A DNA stretch of 64,000 bases, taken from Luteimonas rhizosphaerae. Lineage in GTDB: Bacteria > Pseudomonadota > Gammaproteobacteria > Xanthomonadales > Xanthomonadaceae. A model generated the notes under the pieces. It had not been told where the DNA came from and did not search any database. It was given only the letters and a program-made list of their open reading frames with translations. Position numbers and translations under genes: made by a program. The stretch lies in contig NZ_NRQR01000013.1 in assembly GCF_002849595.1 (NCBI RefSeq), positions 186,001-250,000 on the forward strand. The letters are read 5' to 3'. Below, one piece after another: positions 1-8,497 of the stretch (the first letter of the stretch is position 1; each line of letters opens with the position of its first letter).

Positions 1-2157
1 GCCATACCAGGGCAACTCGTGATCGAACGCCAGATTCGCCTTCCAAGTCGACGGCAGTTTCAGGCCCGGCTCCATGATGTCGGCCACGATCAACGGCGTG
101 CTGCCGGAACCGCTCGGGATCGTCGGTGGTAGCGTCGGATCGAATGCCGGCGCGTCATCACCGCGCAGGTTGTACTCAACAAAGTTCAAACCTGTGTTCT
201 GAAACGCACCGGCCAGCCAGACGTTCGGGCTGGCACCTTGGAACAGGCCCACACCGCCGCGCAGCTGAGTAGGACGGTCACTGTCAAAGGTGTAGTTGAA
301 GCCGAAGCGTGGTTGGAACAGGCCGTCATCCACCGTGTTGGTGTTATCGAGCCCGTACAACTCCTCGATCCGCGGGTTGTAAATCGGGCTGTCACCGAAC
401 GACGGCTTGTCGTAGCGCAAACCGAACAACAGGCTCAGATTGTATGTTGGATACCACGTGTCCTGCAGGAAGAAACCAGTGTTCTTGATCTCGTACGCAG
501 CCGGAATATCGGCCAGCGAACCGCCCGGACGCGGCGCGCGCAGCTCGTACTGCGAGGGGATTCCGGCTTCAAAATCCTCGAGACTTGCGAACGTGTAGAC
601 GCCGTTGAGATTGCGGCCGTAGAAGTTCAGGACGTCATTGGTCTCATGATCGAAGCCGAACTTGAGCGTGTGGTCCCCGATGTACCAAGTCGCCGCACCG
701 AACAAGCTCAGCTGCTCGGTCTCGATAACATTGACATGACGATTCTGCTCGGTGCCGAAACGCAGATTGCTGTTGTTACCGAAACCGTTGATACGGATAT
801 AGGGGAGGTTGGCATACGGCGCGGCGATCGCATCGTACTCGCGCTGCGAGATCTTGAACTCAGTGGAGAAGTTCTCGGTCCAATCGCTGAAGAGCTCACC
901 AACGACACTCTTGAACGTCTTGTTCTGGTCGTACCAGTGCGTGCTCAGGGACACGTTGCCACTGCCGATGCCCGGGAATTTCGGCACCACTTCTTCCATC
1001 TCGCTGTAACGGAACGTCGCACGATGATTGTCATTGATGTTCCAGTCGAGCTTGATCGCGTACTCCTCGACATCGGTCTCGTTGGCCGGCGCGCTCAGCG
1101 CGCCCGCGTCAAAGCCGTAGCCCTGCGCTGCAGCTTGCACGCGCGCGATATCTTCGTCGGTGATGTCACCGTTGCCGTAAGGAGTCGAGGCATAACTCGT
1201 GCTCGGCGCGGTTCGCTTGGTGCGCTCGTAGTTGGCGAAGAAGAACAGGCGATCCTGGATGATCGGACCACCGAAGGTCGCGCCGTACGTCTCTTCCTTA
1301 TCGAAGCCCGTGAACGGACCACCACCATTCTCTTCAAGATCGTCCGCCACCCAATCGGCATCACGCAGGTTGTAGTAGGTCGAACCGCTGAACGTATTGG
1401 TGCCCGACTTGGTCACCGCGTTGACGACCGCGCCCGTGCCGCCAGCAACTGTGACATCGTAGTTCGCGACGTCGATGCTGATTTCCTCGATCGCGTCCAT
1501 CGAGACCGGCTGCCGGTTCGTCGGGAGGTTGTTGGCTTCCAGGCCGAACGGGTCGTTCGAGCTGATGCCGTCGATACGGATGACGTTGTAGCGCGGGTTC
1601 TGACCGCCGACCGAGATGGAGCCGTCGACCTTGTCGGTCTGGGTCACGCGCGGGTCCAGACGGATGTAGTCCTGAATGTTTCGGGTCGCCGAGGGCAGGC
1701 GTTCAATCGCGCCGCGGTCGACATTGGTGCCAGTGCCCATCTTGGTCGAGCTGAACAAATCGGAACCGGCAACGGCCGTGGCCGTCACGGTCTCCAGCGT
1801 CGTCATGTCGCCCGTCAGTGCAGCGTTGACGGTGTTGACCGCGTTGAGGTTCAGATAGACGTCGTCTTCGGTGCGGGTGCCCTCGCCGGCCTTGGTCACC
1901 GTGATCGTGTACGGACCACCAACGCGCAGACCGCGCGCGTTATAGCGCCCGTTTTCATCCGTGGTGACTCGGTTCACCGTGCCCGACTCGGTATGCAGAA
2001 TGGTGACTTCAGCATTGGAGACCGGCTGACCCCCTGCGCCGAGCACTTGGCCGCCGACACCGGCAGAGGTGCTCTGGGCGAACGCGGGAGCGGCGGCGAG
2101 CGCGATGATCAGGCCGAGCGACAGCTTGGAAAGCCGGGCGCGATGCGAGTGGGTCAT
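1..2157 (-). CDS. Oar-type TonB-dependent receptor (C-terminus beyond window edge)
   Basis: Outer-membrane TonB-dependent transporter. Only the first 719 codons lie in the window; the rest of the barrel is off the left edge. Translation from the ATG at 2157 gives a signal peptide ending AAAPAFAQ (about residues 1-28), then a carboxypeptidase-regulatory-like beta-sandwich (about 30-105; GQVLGAQGQP, GRYNARGLRVGG). The plug domain follows (about 130-270; DGISSNDPFG, GGTGAVVNAVTKSG), then barrel strands rich in Tyr, Asn and Gly (FFFANYERTKR, LLFGLRYDKPS). A regulatory-like domain before the plug defines the Oar family, common in Xanthomonadaceae and linked in other organisms to peptide or protein uptake. 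The substrate cannot be read here. The family call is firm and the role is inferred. Confidence 0.93.
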   Translation of the reverse strand, partial: MTHSHRARLSKLSLGLIIALAAAPAFAQSTSAGVGGQVLGAGGQPVSNAEVTILHTESGTVNRVTTDENGRYNARGLRVGGPYTITVTKAGEGTRTEDDVYLNLNAVNTVNAALTGDMTTLETVTATAVAGSDLFSSTKMGTGTNVDRGAIERLPSATRNIQDYIRLDPRVTQTDKVDGSISVGGQNPRYNVIRIDGISSNDPFGLEANNLPTNRQPVSMDAIEEISIDVANYDVTVAGGTGAVVNAVTKSGTNTFSGSTYYNLRDADWVADDLEENGGGPFTGFDKEETYGATFGGPIIQDRLFFFANYERTKRTAPSTSYASTPYGNGDITDEDIARVQAAAQGYGFDAGALSAPANETDVEEYAIKLDWNINDNHRATFRYSEMEEVVPKFPGIGSGNVSLSTHWYDQNKTFKSVVGELFSDWTENFSTEFKISQREYDAIAAPYANLPYIRINGFGNNSNLRFGTEQNRHVNVIETEQLSLFGAATWYIGDHTLKFGFDHETNDVLNFYGRNLNGVYTFASLEDFEAGIPSQYELRAPRPGGSLADIPAAYEIKNTGFFLQDTWYPTYNLSLLFGLRYDKPSFGDSPIYNPRIEELYGLDNTNTVDDGLFQPRFGFNYTFDSDRPTQLRGGVGLFQGASPNVWLAGAFQNTGLNFVEYNLRGDDAPAFDPTLPPTIPSGSGSTPLIVADIMEPGLKLPSTWKANLAFDHELPWYG

Positions 2158-2410
2158 TTGAATAGCCTCGGTGCGTGGGTATTTGGGCGCGTGCACCAGC
2201 GTGTGCACGGCAGATGCGGAAACAGAGAAGGGGGAGCCCCACGGGGCGGCGCTGGCGGCCCCGGTTAACAACAGATTAACACGGTAACCAATCCCCATGA
2301 CAGTACCGTGACACGCGATCTGCTTCGCAACTCACTGAACGGACTCGTTTTATGCCGGACCTGAGCAAGCACGCTAAGTGCTTGTCTCATCACGGTCACG
2401 TAACGATTGT
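2158..2410. other. Intergenic region between marC and the Oar-type receptor
   Basis: No gene seen. It must hold the 3' end of the marC transcript and the promoter of the receptor gene, both read on the minus strand. A perfect 7-bp inverted repeat with a 5-nt loop lies at 2366-2384 (CAAGCAC / GTGCTTG). It lacks a T-run, so it could be a weak terminator or an operator. An AT-rich patch (GTTAACAACAGATTAAC, about 2264-2280) stands out against the high GC and may be part of the receptor promoter. Confidence 0.4.
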
Positions 2411-3010
2411 TCAGCCGGCCAGGCCGGCGCGAAGGTAGCTGACCAAGCCGTCGAGCAGCATCTGTACTGAGATCGCCACCAGCAGCATGCCCATCAGTCG
2501 CTCGATCGCGGTCAAGGCCCGGGCACCGAGCAACTTGTACAGATAGGTCGCCGAGAACAGGATCGCCGCCGTCGCGCCCCAGGCGATCATCAGCGCCAGG
2601 CTCCATTCGCCGAGGCGGTCGGGCTCGTTGCTGCCCATCAGCATCACCGCGGCCATGCCGGACGGGCCGGCGACCAGCGGAATCGCCATCGGCACGATGA
2701 AGGGCTCGCCGTCCGGGATCTCGCCCATCAGGCCTTCGGGCGGCGGAAAGATCATGCGGATGCCGATCAGGAACAGCACGATGCCCCCGGCGATCGCCAC
2801 CGACTCCTGCCGCAGGTGCATGACCTCGAGCGCGTATTTGCCGGCCCACAGGAACGCCATCAGCACCAGCAGGGCGATCAGCAGCTCGCGCGCGAGCACG
2901 ATGCGCTGCCGCTCCGGCGTCAGGCGACGCAGCATGCTCAGGAACACCGGGATGTTGCCCAGCGGATCGAGGATCAGGAACAGCAACAGCGCGGCCGACG
3001 CAATCGTCAT
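2411..3010 (-). CDS. MarC family integral membrane protein
   Basis: Inner-membrane protein of the MarC/NAAT family, 199 residues, close to the family norm of about 200-220. About six hydrophobic segments are visible. The two family signatures are DPLGNIPVFL near residue 18 and PMAIPLVAGPSGMA near the middle. Physiological function is unsettled; the original link to multiple antibiotic resistance was withdrawn for E. coli MarC. The ATG at 3010 overlaps the stop of the upstream SDR-like gene by 4 nt (ATGA), so it is the last gene of a grxD-SDR-marC operon. Longer open frames upstream of this ATG run into the SDR gene and were discarded. Confidence 0.88.
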   Translation of the reverse strand: MTIASAALLLFLILDPLGNIPVFLSMLRRLTPERQRIVLARELLIALLVLMAFLWAGKYALEVMHLRQESVAIAGGIVLFLIGIRMIFPPPEGLMGEIPDGEPFIVPMAIPLVAGPSGMAAVMLMGSNEPDRLGEWSLALMIAWGATAAILFSATYLYKLLGARALTAIERLMGMLLVAISVQMLLDGLVSYLRAGLAG

Positions 3011-3804
3011 GCGCGTGCGCCCGCAGGAACAGCGGCCCCATCCGGCGATGGCGACGCCACTGCCGGCGCCCACAGCTGGCCGCGGTGCACCGCGCCCTCC
3101 GCGGCGAGCAGGGTCACGCAGTCGCGGGCGCTGTCCGCCGGATCGCGTGCCAGCGTCTCGTCCTCTTCCACATGCGCGCGGGCGCGCAAGGGCGTGCGCA
3201 TCGGCGGTGGGCACAGGCCGCTGACCCGGACCGGGGTGGCGGCGAGTTCGGCATGCAGCATCGTCACCAGAGAGGCGAGACCGGCCTGCGCGATGCCGTA
3301 TCCGCCCCAGTACGCGCGCGCGGTCCGCGACGGTGCGTCGATGGCGAACACCACCGCGCTGTCGGCCGCCTGGCGCAACAGCGGCAGGCAGGCCTGGGTC
3401 AGCCACCAGCGGGCGGTGAGGTTCACATGGATGGCGCGCGCGAAGGCGGCCGGATCGGTGTGCTCGAGCGGCGTCAGCGCCGTGAACTGGGCCGCGCAGT
3501 GCAGCACCCCATCGAGCCGACCGATCGACGATTCGATGCGCGCGGCGAGCTCGGCGTAGTCGTCGGCGGACGCACCTTCCAGATCCAGCGGATACAGCAC
3601 GCTCGTCGCGCCGCGCGCGGCGAGTTCGTCGTAGAGACGATTGAGCCGCGGCACCTTGCGGCCGAGCAGCACCAGCGCCGCGCCGGCATCGGCGCAGGCG
3701 AGCGCAGCTTCGCGGCCCAGGCCGCCGTGCGCTCCGACGATCAGCACCACGCGGCCCGACAGGCCGTCGGCGCGTCGCGGCACGGCGAACACGGGGCCGC
3801 TCAC
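3007..3804 (-). CDS. SDR-fold protein, YciK-like, with altered catalytic residues
   Basis: Short-chain dehydrogenase/reductase-fold protein of 265 residues, starting at a GTG that overlaps the grxD stop (GTGA). The dinucleotide-binding glycine motif GAHGGLG (about residue 20) and an NAG-like segment (LHCAAQF) are present, so NAD(P) binding is likely. The catalytic YxxxK motif reads YGIAQ, with Gln for Lys, and the usual serine stretch before it reads FAIDAPS. The normal SDR Ser-Tyr-Lys set is therefore incomplete. Closest overall resemblance is to YciK-type SDRs. It may be a non-catalytic nucleotide-binding protein or use an altered mechanism; substrate unknown. It is coupled to grxD and marC by 4-nt overlaps. 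Confidence 0.82.
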   Translation of the reverse strand: MSGPVFAVPRRADGLSGRVVLIVGAHGGLGREAALACADAGAALVLLGRKVPRLNRLYDELAARGATSVLYPLDLEGASADDYAELAARIESSIGRLDGVLHCAAQFTALTPLEHTDPAAFARAIHVNLTARWWLTQACLPLLRQAADSAVVFAIDAPSRTARAYWGGYGIAQAGLASLVTMLHAELAATPVRVSGLCPPPMRTPLRARAHVEEDETLARDPADSARDCVTLLAAEGAVHRGQLWAPAVASPSPDGAAVPAGARA

Positions 3805-4121
3805 GCCTTCTGCACCTCGGCGATCATCCGGGCCAGCTCGCCCGACTCGTGCAGCTCGAGGGCGATGTCGCAGCCGCCGATCAGTTCGCCGTGCAGGAAG
3901 AGCTGCGGGAACGTCGGCCAGTTGGAGAAGCGCGGCAGGTTCGCGCGGATCTCCGGCTCGCCGAGCACGTTGACGACATGGAAATCCGACGCGCCCGCCG
4001 CCTGCAGGGCCTCGACGGTCCGGCTGGAAAATCCGCACATCGGATACTCCGGCGTGCCCTTCATGAACAGCACGATGGCATGCCCGTCGATCTGGGCCTG
4101 GATGCGTTCGAGGATCGTCAC
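3801..4121 (-). CDS. grxD: Monothiol glutaredoxin, Grx4 family
   Basis: Monothiol CGFS glutaredoxin that binds and transfers [2Fe-2S] clusters with glutathione. The product is 106 residues. The active site MCGFSSRTV follows the MKGTPEYP strand, and the glutathione-binding TFPQLFLHGELIGGCDIA segment is intact. The start is a GTG at 4121 with an AGGAG Shine-Dalgarno about eight bases upstream; the frame stays open further upstream but has no such site. It heads a minus-strand operon with the SDR-like gene and marC, and is divergent from the sodB-like gene across a shared promoter region. Confidence in the family is very high. Confidence 0.95.
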   Translation of the reverse strand: MTILERIQAQIDGHAIVLFMKGTPEYPMCGFSSRTVEALQAAGASDFHVVNVLGEPEIRANLPRFSNWPTFPQLFLHGELIGGCDIALELHESGELARMIAEVQKA

Positions 4122-4177
4122 GGTGGAGCTCCTGCAACTGCCATCGCCGGCGCGCCGGGATGCCGGGGCAATGGGGT

Positions 4178-4197
4178 TTAGAATCCGCACATTCTAA
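4178..4197. promoter_or_regulatory. Inverted repeat with back-to-back -10-like hexamers between grxD and the sodB-like gene
   Basis: Perfect inverted repeat TTAGAAT-N6-ATTCTAA. Each arm contains TAGAAT, a good sigma70 -10 hexamer, one facing each divergent gene. It could be overlapping divergent promoters or a dimeric operator. No convincing -35 is visible on either side. The call rests on position and symmetry only. Confidence 0.45.
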
Positions 4198-4265
4198 CGC
4201 GTCGCCGTCCGCGCGAGCCGCGGGTGCGCCGCCGCCTCCATGCGTTGTCCAGGATGCCGCCGCCC

Positions 4266-4853
4266 ATGCCTCTCGACCTGTCCGCCCTGCCCTACGACCA
4301 CACCGCACTCGAGCCGCATCTGTCGGGCGAGACAATGGCGCAGCACCACGGGCGCCACCAGCGCGCGCACATCGACCGGTTGAACACGTTGCTGGCGGGC
4401 ACGGACCTGGCGGATGCGCCGCTCGACACCATCGTCCGCAAGGCGCACGGCGAAGTGTTCGACCACGCCGCGCAGGCTTGGAACAACACCTTCTACTGGC
4501 ACTCGCTGAAGCCCGCGGCGGGCGGTGGGGGCGGCATGCCCGGTGGCCGGCTGGCCGACGCCATCAGCAAGCACTTCGGCGATGTCGAGACCCTGCGCGC
4601 ACGTTTCGATGCGCTGGCCTTGCGCCTGTTCGGCGCAGGCTGGGTGTGGCTGGTGCAGCGCCAGGACGGGCGCCTCGCGCTGGTGGCGACGGCGAATGCT
4701 TCGACACCGGTGACCGGCGACGACGTGCCGCTGCTCGCGGCCTGTCTGTGGGAACACGCGTGGTATCTCGACTACCGCGAGAACCGCACGCGCTATCTCG
4801 ATGCGTTCTGGCATCTGGTGCATTGGGACAGCGTCGCCGCACGTCTGAAGTAA
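4266..4853 (+). CDS. Iron/manganese superoxide dismutase family protein lacking two metal ligands
   Basis: A 196-residue protein of the Fe/Mn superoxide dismutase family, with both the N-terminal helical hairpin domain (ALPYDHTALEPHLSGET) and the C-terminal alpha/beta domain (GAGWVWLV, WEHAWYLDYREN). Aligned by eye with E. coli SodB, the four metal ligands His26, His73, Asp156 and His160 correspond to His27, Asn74, Cys160 and His164 here. Two of four are replaced: AWNNTFYW for VWNHTFYW, and CLWEH for DVWEH. The active-site Tyr34 position is His35. The fold is kept but the standard metal site is not, so superoxide dismutase activity is doubtful. A second ATG at 4254 would add four residues. 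It is divergent from grxD. Confidence 0.85.
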   Translation: MPLDLSALPYDHTALEPHLSGETMAQHHGRHQRAHIDRLNTLLAGTDLADAPLDTIVRKAHGEVFDHAAQAWNNTFYWHSLKPAAGGGGGMPGGRLADAISKHFGDVETLRARFDALALRLFGAGWVWLVQRQDGRLALVATANASTPVTGDDVPLLAACLWEHAWYLDYRENRTRYLDAFWHLVHWDSVAARLK

Positions 4854-5105
4854 GGGGCTGCCCAGGTTCGGAGCGCCAGCAGGATTTCTCGAACCGTCAG
4901 GGTGGGCCGATCGCGCTGCTTCGAAGTCGCGCGAAAACGTCGAGGGGATCTGTTGGCGTTTCGTCGGGAGCCGCCTGCATGCGGACTCACCCTCGACGAC
5001 TGGGCGCATTCGCGCTACGCGGATTGGGAATCACCGAAACGTGTGCGCCCCGAGCATCGGCGCTGACGGATCGGCCGACTGGCGCCATCGTCCGCGCGCC
5101 GGATC

Positions 5106-6260
5106 TCAGGCGCGCGCCTCGCGTAGACGCGCCACCACTGGGGCAACCTGGGTCACCCGGTCCAGCGCCGCCCCCACCGCGGCGAGTCGATCCGCGAGCG
5201 CAGGCGCATCGTCGGCCCGCAGCGTCGCATGGCCGACCTTGCGCCCGGTCCGCGCCGACTTGCCGTAGTCGTGCCAGTGGCCGCCTGCGGTGTCGAGGAC
5301 GGCGCGCGCGTCGGGCATGGTGCCGATCCAGTTGAGCATGCAGGCCACGCCGCGCGCCGACGTGTCGCCGAGCGGCAGGCCGAGCACCGCGCGGAGGTGG
5401 TTCTGGAACTGCGACGTCTCGGCGCCCTCGATGGTCCAGTGCCCGGAGTTGTGCACCCGTGGCGCCAGCTCGTTGGCCAGCAACTCGCCGTCGCGGCAGA
5501 ACAGCTCCAGCGCGAACACGCCGACATAGTCCAGCCGCGTCGCGATCGCCTGTGCGTAGTCGATCGCGGTCTTCGCGAGCGACGGGGCGACCGTCGCGGG
5601 CGCCAGGCTCGCCGACAGCACGCCGTCGACATGCCAGTTCTCGGTCAGCGGCCACGCCCGGAACTCGCCGTCGCGGCCGCGCACGGCCACCACGCTGAGC
5701 TCGCGTTCGAAAGCGACGAACCCTTCGAGGATCAGGCCGACGCTCTGCGCCTGCGCGCCCAGCGCGTCCCATGCCGCAGCGACGTCGGTCGGCGCCTTGA
5801 TCCGGAACTGCCCCTTGCCGTCGTAGCCCAGGCGCCGCGTCTTGAGGATGCAGGGCGTGCCGATCGCGGCGACCGCGGCGTCCAGCGCTTCGCGCGTCGC
5901 GACATCGGCGAACGGCGGCACCGGGATGCCGAGCGTGCCGAACAGGGTCTTTTCCGCCAGGCGGTCCTGGGTCACCGCCAAGGCGTCCGGATTCGGGAAG
6001 ACCGGAATGCGCGACGCCAGCAGCCGGGCGCTGTCCGCCGGCACGTTCTCGAAATCGAAGGTCGCCACGTCGACGTCGCCGGCGAAGCGCTGCAGTGCGT
6101 CCTCGTCGCGATAGTCGCCGACCAGCAGCGGCGCGAACTGGCCGGCGCAGGCCTCGTTCGAGGTGTCCATCACCAGGAACCGAAGGCCCAGCGGCGCGCC
6201 CGACAGCGCGAGCATGCGGGCCAGCTGGCCGCCGCCGAGAATGCCGACCGTCGTGGTCAT
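5106..6260 (-). CDS. purK: N5-carboxyaminoimidazole ribonucleotide synthase
   Basis: PurK, an ATP-grasp enzyme of purine biosynthesis that makes N5-CAIR from AIR, bicarbonate and ATP; PurE then rearranges the product. The product is 384 residues. The N-terminal GILGGGQLARML motif begins at residue 5, the ATP-grasp core includes TRRLGYDGKGQ, and the C-terminal part has NELAPRVHNSGHWTIEGAETSQF, all characteristic. The start is the ATG at 6260; earlier codons in the same frame have no similarity. purE lies 34 nt upstream on the same strand, so the pair is an operon (purE-purK). Confidence 0.97.
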   Translation of the reverse strand: MTTTVGILGGGQLARMLALSGAPLGLRFLVMDTSNEACAGQFAPLLVGDYRDEDALQRFAGDVDVATFDFENVPADSARLLASRIPVFPNPDALAVTQDRLAEKTLFGTLGIPVPPFADVATREALDAAVAAIGTPCILKTRRLGYDGKGQFRIKAPTDVAAAWDALGAQAQSVGLILEGFVAFERELSVVAVRGRDGEFRAWPLTENWHVDGVLSASLAPATVAPSLAKTAIDYAQAIATRLDYVGVFALELFCRDGELLANELAPRVHNSGHWTIEGAETSQFQNHLRAVLGLPLGDTSARGVACMLNWIGTMPDARAVLDTAGGHWHDYGKSARTGRKVGHATLRADDAPALADRLAAVGAALDRVTQVAPVVARLREARA

Positions 6261-6294
6261 GCGTGTATTCCGTCGAGCCGCATGCCAGTGCAGC

Positions 6295-6798
6295 TCATCG
6301 GCGCGGATCGTCGTTGCCGGCGACCTCGTCGGTCTGGTGCTGCCGGAACGCGGCCAGCGCCTGCGCGACGGCAGCGTCCTCGGCCGCGAGCATCGCGGCG
6401 GCGAACAATGCCGCATTCGCCGCGCCCGCGTTGCCGATCGCGAACGTCGCCACCGGAATGCCGGCCGGCATCTGCACGATCGACAGCAGCGAATCCATGC
6501 CATTGAGCGCTTTCGACTGCACCGGCACGCCGAGCACCGGCACCAGCGTCTTGGATGCGAGCATGCCCGGCAGATGCGCCGCCCCGCCGGCGCCGGCGAT
6601 GATCGCGCGCAAGCCGCGCGCCTGCGCGCCAGCGGCGTAGTCGAACAACACGTCGGGCGTGCGATGCGCCGAAACGACCCGCACCTCGTGCGCGACGCCC
6701 AGCTGCTCGAGCTTCTGCACGGCGTGCTGCATCGTGTCCCAGTCGGATCGCGAACCCATCACGACCCCGACCAGCGGGCTTGCGGAATTGGCGGACAT
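6295..6798 (-). CDS. purE: 5-(carboxyamino)imidazole ribonucleotide mutase
   Basis: PurE class I mutase converting N5-CAIR to CAIR in the purine pathway, 167 residues. The N-terminal [13 protein letters not shown], the VVSAHRTPD motif with the catalytic His, and [14 protein letters not shown] are all present. A TAGAAT hexamer on the minus strand about 25 nt upstream of the ATG (6823-6828) is a plausible -10 element. It is followed by purK and divergent from the Trm112-like gene, leaving about 58 nt for both promoters. Confidence 0.97.
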   Translation of the reverse strand: MSANSASPLVGVVMGSRSDWDTMQHAVQKLEQLGVAHEVRVVSAHRTPDVLFDYAAGAQARGLRAIIAGAGGAAHLPGMLASKTLVPVLGVPVQSKALNGMDSLLSIVQMPAGIPVATFAIGNAGAANAALFAAAMLAAEDAAVAQALAAFRQHQTDEVAGNDDPRR

Positions 6799-6856
6799 GG
6801 CCGGCCCCGTGGCGAAACGCGTATTCTACCGGTTCGATTTCGCGACGCGACCTGCC

Positions 6857-7126
6857 ATGGACCGAAAGCTGCTCGACATCCTCGTCTGCCCCGCCAGCCG
6901 TCAGCCACTGGCGCTGCTCGACCAGGCCGGCCTCGACGCTCTGAACGCGGCGATCGCCGCCGGCACGTTGACCCGCGTCGACGACGCCGTGCAGTCGGCG
7001 CCGCTGCGCGAAGCGCTGGTGACGCACGACCGCAAGCTCGTCTACCGCGTCGACGACGGCATTCCGGTGCTGCTCGTCGAGGACGGCATCGCCACCGGTC
7101 AGATCGCGGACTTCCCGAAGGCATGA
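6857..7126 (+). CDS. Trm112-like small protein (YcaR family)
   Basis: An 89-residue protein of the Trm112/YcaR family. It begins MDRKLLDILVCPASRQPL, the usual N-terminal signature, and ends with a conserved LVYRVDDGIPVLL strand. Eukaryotic Trm112 activates methyltransferases; the bacterial homologues are largely uncharacterised. Only one cysteine (Cys11) is left in the segment where many homologues have a CxxC zinc site, so metal binding is unlikely. Its stop overlaps the nadC start by 4 nt (ATGA), so the two are translationally coupled. Why it is linked to NAD synthesis is not evident. Confidence 0.85.
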   Translation: MDRKLLDILVCPASRQPLALLDQAGLDALNAAIAAGTLTRVDDAVQSAPLREALVTHDRKLVYRVDDGIPVLLVEDGIATGQIADFPKA

Positions 7127-8001
7127 GTGGACCGGCCGCCGACCGGTTCGGCGTGCCGCACGCGGCGGTCGCCGCCAATGTCGCCGCGGCGCTGGCCGAG
7201 GACATCGGCAGCGGTGATGTCACGGCGGCGCTGTTGCCGGACACGGACGACGTCGCCTATCTGCTGTGCAAACAGGATGCGGTGATCTGTGGCCGCCCGT
7301 GGTTCGATGCCTGTCACCGCGCGCTGGATCCGGACGTCGCCATCCACTGGCGCGTCGACGAAGGCCAGCACGTCGCGGCCGGGACCGTGCTCGCGACGCT
7401 GTCCGGCCGGGCGCGCGCCCTTGTCAGCGCCGAACGTGCGTCGCTGAATTTCATGCAGACGCTGAGCGCGACCGCCACGGTGACCGCGCGGTTCGTCGTC
7501 GCCCTGGCGGGCACATCGACCCGGGTGCTGGACACGCGCAAGACGCTGCCCGGCCTGCGCCTCGCGCAGAAGTACGCGGTCCGTGTCGGCGGTGGCGACA
7601 ACCATCGCCTCGGCCTCTACGACACGGTGATGCTGAAGGAGAACCACGTGCGCGCGGCCGGTTCGATCACCGCGGCGATCGCCGCCGCGCGCGCCCATGC
7701 GCCGGCGCTGCCGCTGGTGGTCGAGGTGGAATCGCTCGCGCAGCTGAGGGACGCACTGACCGCGGGCTGCACGCGCGTGCTGATCGACGATTTCGACGCC
7801 GAGCTGCGCCGTGAGGCCGTGGCGATTGCGCGGGCTGCGCCGTTCGACGGCCGGATTCCGCTGGAAGTCTCGGGCAGCGTCGATTTCGACGGCTTGCGGG
7901 CGATCGCCGCCGATGGCGTGGACATGGTGTCGATCGGCGCGCTGACCAAGCACGTCCAGGCGATCGACCTGTCGCTGAAGCTCGGTCCACCGCCCGCCTG
8001 A
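7123..8001 (+). CDS. nadC: Nicotinate-nucleotide pyrophosphorylase (carboxylating)
   Basis: Quinolinate phosphoribosyltransferase of de novo NAD synthesis: quinolinate plus PRPP gives nicotinate mononucleotide, CO2 and PPi. The product is 292 residues, normal for the family. Visible motifs are the N-terminal LAEDIGSGDVT, the ERASLNFMQTLS helix, DTRKTLPGLR with the substrate-binding Arg/Lys, and KYAVRVGGGDNHRLGLYD. The C-terminal barrel strands LPLVVEVES, VLIDDF and LEVSGSVDFDGL complete the alpha/beta barrel. The start ATG overlaps the end of the Trm112-like gene. Confidence 0.97.
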   Translation: MSGPAADRFGVPHAAVAANVAAALAEDIGSGDVTAALLPDTDDVAYLLCKQDAVICGRPWFDACHRALDPDVAIHWRVDEGQHVAAGTVLATLSGRARALVSAERASLNFMQTLSATATVTARFVVALAGTSTRVLDTRKTLPGLRLAQKYAVRVGGGDNHRLGLYDTVMLKENHVRAAGSITAAIAAARAHAPALPLVVEVESLAQLRDALTAGCTRVLIDDFDAELRREAVAIARAAPFDGRIPLEVSGSVDFDGLRAIAADGVDMVSIGALTKHVQAIDLSLKLGPPPA

Positions 8002-8067
8002 TCGCACGCGCATGCGACGGCGCCAGCGCCGCTTGCAACCCGGCCGCCGGGCCGCCACATTGCGCGC

Positions 8068-8400
8068 ATGCTCGATTTCCCGACGATGATCTTCATGATG
8101 CTGGCCGGCGGCGCCGCGTTCGCCTGGTGGAGCGCCTCGCGCGCCGCTGCCGAACGCGCGGGACAGCTGGGCCGCGACGCCTGCGAGCGCGCAGGCGTGC
8201 AATGGCTGGACCAGGCAGTGCATGCGCATTCGATGCGCTTCCGTCGTGGCGACGATGGCCGGCTGGGGGTGGAGCGCAGTTTCCGGTTCGAATATTCCGA
8301 CGACGGAATCCAGCGCCATATCGGCCATCTGATCCTGCGTGGTCAGCGGCTGGTCGCGTTCAGCGGTCCGACGCGGCCCGACGCCGCAGCCCTGTACTGA
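8068..8400 (+). CDS. DUF3301 family protein
   Basis: A 110-residue protein with one N-terminal transmembrane helix (MIFMMLAGGAAFAWW, residues 7-21) followed by a cytoplasmic or periplasmic domain containing RSFRFEYSDDG and GHLILRGQRLVAF. This pattern matches the DUF3301 family, small uncharacterised proteins of gammaproteobacteria. It follows nadC by 66 nt on the same strand and may share its transcript. No function can be proposed from sequence. Confidence 0.75.
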   Translation: MLDFPTMIFMMLAGGAAFAWWSASRAAAERAGQLGRDACERAGVQWLDQAVHAHSMRFRRGDDGRLGVERSFRFEYSDDGIQRHIGHLILRGQRLVAFSGPTRPDAAALY

Positions 8401-8497
8401 CGAGGCGACTTGGCGCGCCGCGGTGACGCGATCGCGCACGTTCGAATCGAAACCAGGACAAGGAACGACCGGCGCCGCACCGGCTGCGAACCGCGAC

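Noticed and set aside
238-2268. 676-codon open frame on the plus strand
   Set aside because: It is antisense to the Oar-type TonB receptor, whose minus-strand translation shows a signal peptide, plug and barrel motifs. The plus-strand product is Arg/Val-rich with no recognisable domain.
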